From the NCBI RefSeq assembly GCF_024713975.1, contig NC_091107.1, positions 20,637,501 to 20,701,500 on the forward strand: DNA of 64,000 bases, read 5' to 3'. A model generated the notes under the pieces. The model had not been told where the DNA came from. It was given only the letters and a program-made list of their open reading frames with translations, and did no database searches. Shown in pieces: positions 1 to 10,400 of the stretch. The DNA is from Paralichthys olivaceus (taxonomy: Eukaryota > Chordata > Actinopteri > Pleuronectiformes > Paralichthyidae). A program made the position numbers and the translations under genes. The first letter of the stretch is position 1; each line of letters starts with the position of its first letter.

Positions 1-113
1 ATCCTAATCAAGCCACTCAGGACAGATTGAATTGACTTATCAAAGGTGGATGTTGGACAGTAAGTAGAAAAATAAAATGCCATCTTACCATTCACCACAA
101 CAGGATGGAGACG

Positions 114-1889
114 TCAAGGGTCGCTCTCCTTCTTTACTGTCACATCTCCGTCTCCGGCCAGGATGGTCGAGATCTCTCCCTGCATGAAGGCCCAAGGCAC
201 GGTGGATCCAGCCAGGGGACAGCGCTCCCCACTGGGGCAGTACACCTCCCCTCCTTGACCTTGGCTGCGGATGAACCCCCGGGTACAGGGGAAGCAGAAC
301 TTGTGGTGCGGGACAGAGGGACACTGGACAAAATGAGTGTCCTCCAAGCGCTCTCTGCAGAGGGTGCAGCAGAGCAAGGTGCCCTGAGCGCTGCTTGATG
401 ACTCACCAGCGGTGGTGTTGCTCGGCCCCACCGAATTTAAGCCCTGCCCCATGGATGCCTGGGAGACTGAGGTTGAGGCAGTGGAGGGACTGCTGCTGGT
501 GGGACGCCCGGCTGAGGAGGAGTGGGCTGTGGACATGCTGGGGCTTTCTCTGGCCATCTGACTGGAGCTCAGACTGTCTGCAACTCCCATGAGTGCTGAG
601 ATGGGTGAGGGCTGGCTGTGTAAACGGGGCGGGCCTTCTTGGGGGGCAGCCATGCCAGGAAGCGGTTCCATGCCTGAGTATGCACCTCGGGGCCAGGGCT
701 CTCTTGCGCTGTGTTCAGGCCTCCCTTCGCTCTCTCCATTCTCTGAGCCAGGAGAAGCCTTGCGGCGGCGAGTCGTGCTCTTCGCTGGTACGGGGCGTCC
801 AGCAGCTGCCATGGGCAACACTACATCTGGCTGTGGCAGAACCTCTGGGATTGGGGGCTCTTTAAACATCCGCACCCCATCATTCAGCAGCTCAGCCAAC
901 CCGCGCCAGTCTCCTGTGCCTTGCCGCTTCTCATACTCCACGTATCTCAGCCCGGAGTTCACCGCTTTACCTGCATCTTTAGCCGAGTCGCGGAACATCT
1001 GCCTGACCAGGTCTGGGACTCCTGAGAAGATCATTCCAGACCCGGAGGGATACTCCACAAACACCTTCAGCTCAAACTCTGCGGTCGCGCTGGCATCGAA
1101 GGCCAGGACGCGACCCATCAGGTTGTGGTCTTTCCTGAAGCGCACATTGAAGGGGACACAGCTGCTGAGAGCTACAAGCACGTCCCTGACGGCTTTGGGG
1201 CGGTTTGGCCAGCCTTCGACCCTGCTGCGAGAAATCTCATTCAGTTCACTCATCACTTCATTGTTCCTCCACAGTGCAGGATCTATACCCACCAGAGCAG
1301 AGGTGCTAGCCCCCACACCCAGGGACACAGCCTGTCTTCTCCCAGCATCACCCATGATGGGTGCTGAAACTGCAAGAGGTGTGGTCCCACCCCTGGAGCT
1401 GGACAGAGGGGCTAACAGCCCATGAGGGGTCGCGACTAACCCCTGGGCTAGCAATGCGTGGGATATGGTGCCATGCAGACCAGGAACTGCCCCAGCTATA
1501 GCCCGACGAGTGTTTGGACTCTGCCGGCTGCCCTCGGACAAGGCCACATCTTCAGCTCTGTGCAGGCCATTGGGAAGGCGAGAGGACACCCCATACTCAC
1601 CCCTCCCCCTGTCCAGACGCTCTCCATGCTGCCGCCCTGCCTCCACGGGCCCGGACGAGCTGGGCTTGCTCTGCGGAGGACCCGGGGACCTGCCGTCTAA
1701 AACCCCGTGCGTGCTCTTCAGCTGCCTGGCCGTTTCGATGAGGAGCTCTATTCGGTCTGCGCCGTCGTAGTTGACGCAGCCCCGGCACACGGCCTCGCTG
1801 AACTCCCACAGCATGGCCCAGGGCATCTTGGGCAGATCGCAGAGGTAGCACCATTGCCGTCTGGAGGAGGACTGCGAGGCGGAGGACAT
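114..1889 (-). CDS. irf2bp1: Interferon regulatory factor 2-binding protein 1 (co-repressor), single exon
   Basis: A complete 591-aa frame runs from ATG at 1889 to TGA at 114 with no intron, as in the mammalian gene (about 584 aa). The N-terminus carries the family's C4 zinc finger (Cys14, Cys17, Cys35, Cys38, in the context WCYLCDLP and VCRGCVN). The C-terminus (about residues 508-590) carries the cysteine-rich RING-like domain, with CCTLCRERLEDTHFVQCP, then PWAFMQGEI and a basic VKKESDP tail. The middle is low-complexity, rich in Ser and Pro, apart from a conserved block around residues 225-345. The family acts in the nucleus as an IRF2-dependent co-repressor, and the RING has been linked to E3 ligase activity. 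IRF2BP2 and IRF2BPL share both end domains. I chose IRF2BP1 from the overall match and 19q13-type neighbours. The long opposite-strand frame at 589-1425 is a shadow. Confidence 0.93.
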   Translation of the reverse strand: MSSASQSSSRRQWCYLCDLPKMPWAMLWEFSEAVCRGCVNYDGADRIELLIETARQLKSTHGVLDGRSPGPPQSKPSSSGPVEAGRQHGERLDRGRGEYGVSSRLPNGLHRAEDVALSEGSRQSPNTRRAIAGAVPGLHGTISHALLAQGLVATPHGLLAPLSSSRGGTTPLAVSAPIMGDAGRRQAVSLGVGASTSALVGIDPALWRNNEVMSELNEISRSRVEGWPNRPKAVRDVLVALSSCVPFNVRFRKDHNLMGRVLAFDASATAEFELKVFVEYPSGSGMIFSGVPDLVRQMFRDSAKDAGKAVNSGLRYVEYEKRQGTGDWRGLAELLNDGVRMFKEPPIPEVLPQPDVVLPMAAAGRPVPAKSTTRRRKASPGSENGESEGRPEHSAREPWPRGAYSGMEPLPGMAAPQEGPPRLHSQPSPISALMGVADSLSSSQMARESPSMSTAHSSSAGRPTSSSPSTASTSVSQASMGQGLNSVGPSNTTAGESSSSAQGTLLCCTLCRERLEDTHFVQCPSVPHHKFCFPCTRGFIRSQGQGGEVYCPSGERCPLAGSTVPWAFMQGEISTILAGDGDVTVKKESDP

Positions 1890-2330
1890 GTTGTTTACAG
1901 GCCCTCGACCAAACTTTCTTCGGAGGCCTTCACGTTACGCGCTGCGCTCTTCGGCTGTTGTTCAGTTGTCGGACTCGAGCCGCCACATGCCGCGGATTTC
2001 ACCACGGGAAGTCGAAGGAAAACCGAGCTAGAGGAACGCGACCGCTGGTGACGACATTTAAAAGTTAGCAACGTTTCCTCTCTCGGTTTGTTCGCGTCGG
2101 TCTGTGTGGAAGGAAGTAAAATGTTATAAGACACCGGAAACACCTACGCGACGACGACGCGGGGCACACTGGGAGTTGTAGTTTTTTTGAACTCGTGTCG
2201 CCGTTTCCTTGATATTCTGCTGAACGTCTGTGTTTCCACGTGTCCCTCCGATTTAAAGGCTGTTGAATAAAGTCGCTCCAGACTGTGTGGAGGGTTTGTG
2301 ACGTGGACCAGGGAAGAAGAGCTTTACATT
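1890..2330 (-). promoter_or_regulatory. irf2bp1: irf2bp1 5' UTR and CpG-containing promoter region
   Basis: The DNA just upstream of the irf2bp1 start is rich in CG dinucleotides (for example around 1930-1990 and 2140-2165), unlike the AT-rich flanks, and shows no TATA box in the expected place. This is typical of a housekeeping-type promoter. The exact transcription start cannot be read from the sequence. The strongest single element is the ZNF143-type motif listed separately. Confidence 0.5.
2161..2182 (-). promoter_or_regulatory. ZNF143/THAP11-type promoter motif
   Basis: On the minus strand the sequence reads ACTACAACTCCCAGTGTGCC. This matches the well-known ACTACAAYTCCCAGMATGC element bound by ZNF143 (with THAP11/HCFC1) in vertebrate CpG promoters. 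It lies about 270 bp upstream of the irf2bp1 start codon. The match is seen directly; binding is inferred. Confidence 0.7.
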
Positions 2331-3220
2331 GTGCTGTGGATCCGGTTTAATGGGCGGATCCAAGATTATTTTGAATCCCTTACGTCTACGTTTCCAGATA
2401 AGAAGACATCCAGTCTATTACTGTGAATATTACTCTCATTTAATAATACCCAGGAAGTAGAGGCATACACATAGTAAAACTAGAAAGAACTATCAGTTAA
2501 TCAAAGATCCTGGAAGTAGCACAACAAATATACATGATTAAATGTAGTAAGATTTTAAAAACATTGTATAATCGAAGAGAGAACTAGAGAAGGGGTTTTG
2601 CAAGATACCTGGATATTCGTTGTTGTGTAATACAGCTGCTGTGCTCAGGCCTCAGCTTAGAAAATGAGCCATTACACGTTCATTGAAAATATTCATGTGG
2701 AGGAAAAGGGTCTTGTCATGAGAAGCCATGTGCTCAGAGGAAGATGAATAGATTGACATTTGATCTTGTGGATTATGACTATGAACAAGAACATCTGAGG
2801 TGTATTTCTTTTACTATCAATATCAAAGGGAAAGTGATCAGTTGAGATGTTGAACATACATTTATCATATATTTATACAGATTAGAGAGTATACATCCTT
2901 CTGATAATGGTGGTATTATCTCAGGGTTTATGTGTAAACTGTATCTAGAGAGAATTCATGTTAAAGGACACTAGACATGCACATGCAGCCAACAAATAAT
3001 TCAATCACTAATCGCATAATGTTATGTGGTCTCCACGTAAAACTGAAGTGCTTGTTTGCAGTGATGCATTCTGGGTTTGCTGCCAATTACTCAAAGAATA
3101 AATATTAAGGTGAATTAAGACCAATAAGTCAATTTATTAACGCAGCACTTCTAAAATCAATGCAGTACAGGGCTGAGACGGTGATTCACAACAAGTGTCT
3201 GGATGTGACTTGTTAGCCAC
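2331..3220. other. Intergenic stretch between irf2bp1 and hnrnpl, nothing recognisable
   Basis: AT-rich DNA without an open frame of note, RNA gene or repeat that I can name. The far part may be transcribed as distal hnrnpl 3' UTR, because another TTTATT (minus-strand AATAAA) occurs near 3131. Confidence 0.4.
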
Positions 3221-3276
3221 GTGTATGTGTGTGTGTGTATATATACATGTATATATATACACATACACACACACAC
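3221..3276. repeat. Palindromic TG / TA / CA microsatellite
   Basis: A (GT)n run passes into (TA)n around ACATGT and then into (CA)n, so the two halves are reverse complements and the single strand could fold into a long hairpin. It lies downstream of the hnrnpl stop codon. Confidence 0.85.
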
Positions 3277-3453
3277 CTGATGAGTTTAGCAAAATAAGAT
3301 TTGCTAATAAAAGTATGTTTATTGAAATGCAACTGTGATGAACTCCAGCCAGGAACCATCACTCTGTCACTGGCCTTGATTTCACTGCGACCTGACCTTT
3401 TAACTTAAAAAAGCTACTTAGATGACTAAGTAAACACAACCAAAGTAATACTC

Positions 3454-3688
3454 ATGGTAAATGGTTGTATTTATATAGCGCTTTTCTAGTCTTGAAGACC
3501 ACTCAAAGCGCTTTACACTACAGTTTTCCATTCACCCTTTCACACACACATTCATACATAGAGTGCTTCTATAGCTAGCACTTTTTGTTGTTCTATTGGG
3601 CAGTTTGGGGTTCAGTATCTTGCCCAAGGACACTTTGGCATGCAGATGGGAAGACTGGGGATCGAACTTTCGACCGCTCTTGTACTGT
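3454..3688 (+). repeat. Teleost short interspersed repeat (TATATAGCGCTTTTCTAG family)
   Basis: Begins ATGGTAAATGG followed by TTTATATAGCGCTTTTCTAG and CAAAGCGCTTTACA, and continues through a CACACACATTCATAC block to CTTGCCCAAGGACACTTTGGC and an ATCGAAC tail. I recognise this layout as a very common fish repeat. Diverged relatives lie at 4772-4982 and 34608-34856. Confidence 0.75.
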
Positions 3689-3730
3689 TCACTGAAAGAC
3701 AATGACTACATATTGGTGACTAATATGAAT

Positions 3731-3736
3731 TTTATT
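3731..3736 (-). terminator. hnrnpl: hnrnpl polyadenylation signal (AATAAA)
   Basis: TTTATT on the plus strand is AATAAA on the transcribed strand, about 260 nt after the hnrnpl stop codon. It is the first perfect hexamer in that direction, so it is a plausible cleavage signal. Further hexamers occur downstream. Confidence 0.5.
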
Positions 3737-3993
3737 TAAAAACCAATAACAGGCCCACATTTAAATGTTAGATTGGGTTAGTGTGCAATGATTCAAATCC
3801 AATGTCGTGTTAACATACTAAATAAACAACCAATTGAAAAACATGGTAAAAGTCAAATAAAATGATACAAAACCAGTTCAAGCACATCAATCCTAGGTTT
3901 GGTCATCACTGGTTGAATTTTTAAATTTGTGACAACTGAATTGCAGTAAACTATGCAAGGACACAAAACATTACAAATAGCTTGGGAGAGTAT

Positions 3994-4397
3994 TTAGTTG
4001 GCATGGTGTGTAGTTGAGAAACACAGCTTCAGTGTGTAAGGGTAAGGCCCACCTATAAAAAAGACACAATATTAAACATTTAAAAAAGTCATATACATTA
4101 ATGAAGACTGTAAAATGAACAGTATATAGTAAAATCAACATGACTGTGTTGGTGTGTCAATGACAAGAGTGCTTACTAGGGTTTTTCATCTGGTAATGGT
4201 TCATCAGAGAAAGGGCTTCCATGGCGTCATTGATGGAGTCCCACTCCAGCAGGCCAGATGAACTTCGCTCACCTTTTGTGCCACACAAGGCGACTGATTA
4301 GATTACCACAATGGATTATACTTAACTGTCTGTTAATGCACTCAACTAAACAGATCTGAATAAGCCTCAGCATAAACAACACATTCATACAATGTAT

Positions 4398-4428
<31 letters not shown>

Positions 4429-7400
4429 TATTTACTGTATATTTAAAAACAGCTGGGTGTATGTACTGCAAAGTAAACTGAGAAACAATCTATTTCTCTG
4501 ATCTTGATTTGACATTCATCTGGTATAACAGTGAAGAATATTAATGCTAATGATACAACCCTCCCAAATTACAGTTGTATACAAGAGAACTTGATTAGTA
4601 TGCCAGATTTAGACGATGTATTGGGGCCATGCTGTGGTTTTTTCAACAGTGTGTTGCATATACCATAGGAACTGTAAGGCCAACATACAGCCTGTACGAG
4701 TGTTACAATGAACTAGCAGTTATCCCCATCCCTGCACATTACATGTATAAATGCTATATGGATGGTAGATGGACAGCATTTATTTAGTGTTTTTTATAGT
4801 CTTAACTCAAAGTGCTTTACACAACAATTCACATTCATCTGGTAACACACACTTTTTCTATCACACATCATTCACACAATAAAAGCACAGCCATCTGGGG
4901 CAAAATGGGATTCAGTGTCTCCCTCAAGGACATTTTGTGTCACTCTGGATAACACCATTGATCTTCTGGTTAGTAAATTACCTTCTCTACCTCCCCGATA
5001 AACAGCCACCCCCTGAGAAATGTTTCAGGTGTGCATTTTGAATCACTACAAATATCTGTCTACCAACTCATTTGTTTTAAATCTAGAGGGAAGAATCATA
5101 AATAACATTCCTGACAAAAATGAATTACTTACTTTTTCCAGAGAAAAGCTTCACACTTGTGGGGGTCTTAATTCCCAGTTCATCACACACCTAGAAGGAC
5201 AGACCAGTGAAAATGTGAAAAGGTGTTTTTTAGATAATCTATCAATCACAGGGGGGACCCTGGAGAATTTCCTTACCTGGTTGAAGATCTCTACAGATAT
5301 GTCAGGCTGCGCGTTAAAGAAGTGCAGGACATTGCTGGGGTGCTGGATTCGGTTTTTGGCCGCCTGCTCTGGGGAGGTGAAGCGGTTGTTGCGGGACCCG
5401 TGGAAATCTTTGAAGCTGCTGGTGTTGTCTTCTAACTGGTAACACTGTCCTGGCACTATAGCCTGCTGTTTGGACACACTGCCAAGGAAAGACAGCCAGA
5501 AGTCATATGTCTGTGTGTCTAGCTCTACACACACCGTATCTTAATTTTTTAAATAGTCAATACTAATATCCTGTAATATTTTGGACAGCTCTTACCAAAT
5601 GCTGAGTTTCTGTCCAAAAAGGAAGTTATTGTTGAGGTGAGTGATTGCTCTGTCCACAGAGTAGCAGTCTCCCATCTCCACCATTGCTGCTCCAGGCTTA
5701 CTCTTCATGAATTTAACCTGAAGAAGAGAAGCATCCAGCTTCACTACACATAAACAACATCATCATACAATTGTTGATGGAAAACTGTTAGTGGACAACT
5801 GTTGGTAGCATCACCTTTCATCTTTTACTCCAACCATCATTTCAACCAACAATGCATTATGTTACCATTCCAACTTCAGTAACCAAAGTAAAGGAGGATA
5901 CAGAGATCAATACATGGTATCTTACGAGTAGTGCTTCAGGGTGTTTGCCTCCATTTTACTTACCCTCTCTATGTTGCCATAGAGACAGAAGATGTTGAAG
6001 ACCTTATCAGCATTGATCTTGGAGGGCTCAAGGCCATACACCATAAGAACTGGGGAGTCAGAATGAGGACCATACTCAGGGGGCGGTGGTCCATATCCAG
6101 GGCCATAGCGCTGGCTACCGCGCCCACGCCCACCGATCCCTTGCCCCATGCGGTGGGCAGGAGGGGGACCGCCGTAGCTATCGTCATTGTAGCTATGATA
6201 ACCTCCTTGAGGGCCCCCTTAAGGAAAGAAAAGGTAAAGATACATTATTGGAGTGTAATCCACCAGTCTTAATGCAAGATCACTGTATTTGTTGAATACT
6301 TACCATAATCAGGTGGGTGGTCTCCTAGAAGAGCAGGCTGCCTCTGCCGTTTGTTGGGATTGCCATTGGGATCTAAAATGGGGAAAACAAAAGTTGCCTA
6401 TCAAACCATTAAATTACATGAGCTACACTGTGATAAGGTGCAAAACTGTGATTGACATGCAACATAAGGAACTAGCATCTAATGTGTAAAAAAAACCTGC
6501 AAGCTCTATTTTGCTAAATTAATGTGACATAATGGAGATTTTTAAATGGTGAGTTTGAAAGAAAGCTTTCGAGACCTCCTACATCTGCCATCCTAATACA
6601 AACACACACCTTGTGAATTGTTCCAATTGCCTTCACCATCAGCATCTGTGCAGGTACACACATAAACATTTCAAATCCAAAATGAACATTGAAATTTCAT
6701 CAATTTGGCAAAACTGTATAAACACACTTCTTTATATCTTAGAAAATATTCAGCACAAACATTCATATAGAGGATCAGATATTAAAATAGGCATCAGTTG
6801 TATGAGCCACACCTGCAGTCTAAGCATGTTTTATTGGAAACTATGACAACAAATCAGGATAAGACACAGGTTTCACATCAGAAGTGACAAGACGTTGAGC
6901 ATTTAAACTAAAAAACAGTGTTAAAGGGGAAACAAATTAAAACAGAATTTGATCGAAGTTATCACATGTATAAGTCCATTTTATGGTTTTAAAAGTTCCC
7001 ACAACCTCCATTTGATACACCAAGGGGGAATTCTGTGCATCAGCATCCATCCATGTTTTTTAGAGGCCCTTTCTGAAGTAGATGAACAATCTACTTTTAG
7101 CTGACTATAATCAGTGTTAGTTAAATAGGGCAATAGTTTTCAGTCTGACCTGTGTGTAGTGAAGTCAGCTACACTGATTTTTAAAGCACATCAACCTTGT
7201 CTACACCACTGTTGATATATAATATAAATATATATAAAAAAAGCTGTCTACGCGACCATCGTCTCCATCCAGACAAGAATACAAAAATGACTACAAATGC
7301 TCCAGCAAGTAACGATCTGTCAAATAGCACAGAAGAACATTGTGAGCATGCTCAGTGAGCTAATACTCATAACTGGTATATAGCTGCCATTGTTGTTCAA

Positions 7401-10400
7401 TATGTAAGCTGTGACAGCATTGTTTCCCAGATGCTTCATTTCTTCATCTTCACACAGATACATAGAAACCTGAGTTTTGTTTAAAGTCTGCACTTTGAAA
7501 TGCATTAAAACATTTTGGAGATTTAAAACACCATGTGGGCAAGCAGCCCAAATCGAGACGAAAACTGTGTTTTTTGCATAATATCCGCATTAGTGTAGGG
7601 TGAAAGTCATCTGAAAAAAACTTGGCTGTGCTCTTAAAAGTTTTCACAATTTATTTGTTGCAACATCTCTGCTTGAACTACGTTCAGAAGATGCCACCCT
7701 TAAATAATCCAGATAAAACCATTGATTTAAGGACAGATGTGCCCAACTATAGTGTTACACCCAAGCAGGTTTATTAACCAGAAATATAATGGCCTATCAG
7801 CAGACATGTTTTCTTATTGACACCCAAATTTAATTCATGTGTTCAGGGAAACAGTTTTAATCTTGGTAAGTTATCTATTGCGTTATGAGATTGAAGTACC
7901 ACACACACATAACAAAAGCCCACACACATCCACAGCAAACAAAACCTCCTGTGGTAACAGATGATGTCACTCTTATGTGTCACCACCAAGTATATCAACA
8001 ATGTTTCTAAGTAGAAAACTATATCAGTGTCAGTACACTAAAACACTACATTGAAAATCCATCTGAACTGCCACTACTGCTCCAACACATTAGAATCAAT
8101 GAACAGCTTTCCAAACGCACTTAATTTGATCTATAAATCAAAGTTATGATTACTCAACCACTGACATGCCCCACTCATTCCCCGAAATACGAAGGTGCTT
8201 GGTTACCGAATACAAACCGGTGTAATAACACAGCCATAAATCTAACATATTCTTTGATTATAGGAACTATAATTTAAAATGGTAAGTTGCATAAAAAACT
8301 CCAAAGCTTGTCAAAAATCTTTAGTACATCTATTATGTGCTGGTGTTACTAAGGTCCTACAACTGAGACTTTGTTGTATAAACAGGATGGCAGAAATCCT
8401 GGGGTTTTTCACATTAAATTTCCATTTTTAACCAAAGTCAGATTATTCATTCATTTCTTTCAAGTACTTACAGCACCACACATGAAGCATGGGACACAGT
8501 GGGCAGGTAGGGGGCAGTCTTCAGCAAGGATGCTACCCGCATACCTCTGATTCCAGCCTCAACTCATTCTCCCTCTTCAGTCTTTTCCTTCTTCTTTCCA
8601 TCCTTGCATCCCCACCACCAGGAAGAAAAGTACATCCAGGTTCCAAGCTTGGCTTTGACTTGCTGCCAGTTCGTTTTGAAAGTTGCAATTAGAGGCTCAT
8701 TTCCAGCTTACCGTGCTCTGATCACAAAGCGGGACATTTGCACCATTTCAGAGTGGGCTGTCAGTCCACAGACACACTGAGCCAAACCTGCATCACACGG
8801 GAGGCGTTAAAGGTATCACTATGGGCCAGTTCAAAAAAATATATTCAAAAAGGGTAAATGAAATCACGCAGAAACAACACAAGAACAGCACAGAGAGGAG
8901 GGAAATGGGGAGGAAGGCACAAGGAAAAACAGAACACCAGAGTCCATAAATGTAGAAAGCGTTGCGAAAGGATTGTAATCTGTTTGCCTCTGTGCTTATA
9001 TGCTTGATAGGTGTCTGATGCTTGTGTCTTCATGGGCCCCCCTGTAGATGTTTCTTCTTGTGTAAAAATGGGCGTTCACATGATGCTTGCATATTTGAAA
9101 AGGCATCTAGTGACGATGTGCTGTCGTGGTGGTTCAGCTCTGTGTGTTGTCGTGGATATTCAGCTCGTTGTGTTGTCATGTTGTGTTCGGCACAGGATGG
9201 CAGAGACGAGCGGTATTAGCATCTGAGAAAGAGAATGGCATCGTTTTTTTGTTTATTGCCCCACGTATGTGATGTCATCTGTTCCCTGGTCAGGCTGAGT
9301 GTGTCTGAAAACTCCTCTCTTGCTCCCTGTGGTTGTGTTATGGCAGTCACATCCCGAGGGCTAAGAGGCGTGGCGGAAACGACCACACGCCTGACTCCAG
9401 CCCTCATCGTCAATGTTTTGTGTCAAAAGTGGCGACTCCTCAGGGCTCTGCAGATGTGCTGTACTGGATGAGAGGTGGTGGTAGATGCTTATCAATCTAT
9501 CGTCAGTCTGTGGTGGATATACAAGGTGTCTGTTTGCGTGGCCTTGGAACATTTCTGTCCCTTAATCTGAAATGGTGGCTACTGTCCGACACCAAAAATA
9601 AAGCGGATTCCCATGTCAGGTGGTGGAGAAAGAGGTGATGATGGACTTGGAATAAGGAAGTACAGAGTTGAAGATGTGTTCCGGTGTTTGTTGCCCCACT
9701 GTGTCCGATGTAAGCCACAGAGCTGATTTACTTTAGCTGTGGGTGCTGTTATACTGTCGCTGTAGAAGTTGAGGTAAGCCTGTATGAGTTTGCACAGTGA
9801 GGACACAAGGAGTACCTCTGGTTCGTAAGGCAGCAAAAACTAGAATACCAAGAAATGTCTCGAGAGGACGAGGTGTCATACACCTGTATGAAACCTGCAG
9901 TGTACATGTACTGGCTGTGTACAAGAGAAACAATTACATATTTAAGGAGTATCCGACGAGAAAAGAAAAGAAAAATGAAATACATTTAACACACCAGCAA
10001 CTGTCTACTGCTGCCCAAAACGAATCTGAAGAAAATGTTTACTCCTGAAATGAGGTTTGAGTAGGACCAAGGCTCCGAGCACAGAATATAACAGTGAAAA
10101 TTTGATAACATTACAGTTAGTCTACTTGTAATTAGCAGTAACCTGTATTTTAACCAGTATTATGTCATACAAGTGGAAGAGAAGAATGTCTGTCACCATA
10201 ATGTGGCAAGTGGCTGATGAAGTTTTCAGACATTGATTTGGTTTGTTTAAGCTTTATAATCAAGAAAGCACCCAATAACTAAAAATAATTTATACACGCT
10301 ATGACTTAATCTTATACAAAGTTCATTAGTGATTCTAAAAACAAAACACATTTTAGATATTGGTTTGAAAGCTGAACGATGTAGAAGCCATGAAGTGTGT

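Noticed and set aside
589..1425. Long plus-strand open frame of 278 codons
   Set aside because: Lies antisense to irf2bp1, whose conserved zinc-finger and RING domains are on the minus strand; GC-rich codon bias opens the opposite strand.
3640..3690. tRNA-like GGGGATCGAACTTTCGAC segment
   Set aside because: It resembles a B-box region but belongs to the tail of an interspersed repeat and has no cloverleaf around it.
5020..5442. Plus-strand 140-codon frame
   Set aside because: Antisense to hnrnpl exons 10 and 11.
5922..6149. Minus-strand frame as a free-standing small gene
   Set aside because: It is hnrnpl exon 8 (linker and start of RRM3) plus intron read-through, not a separate gene.
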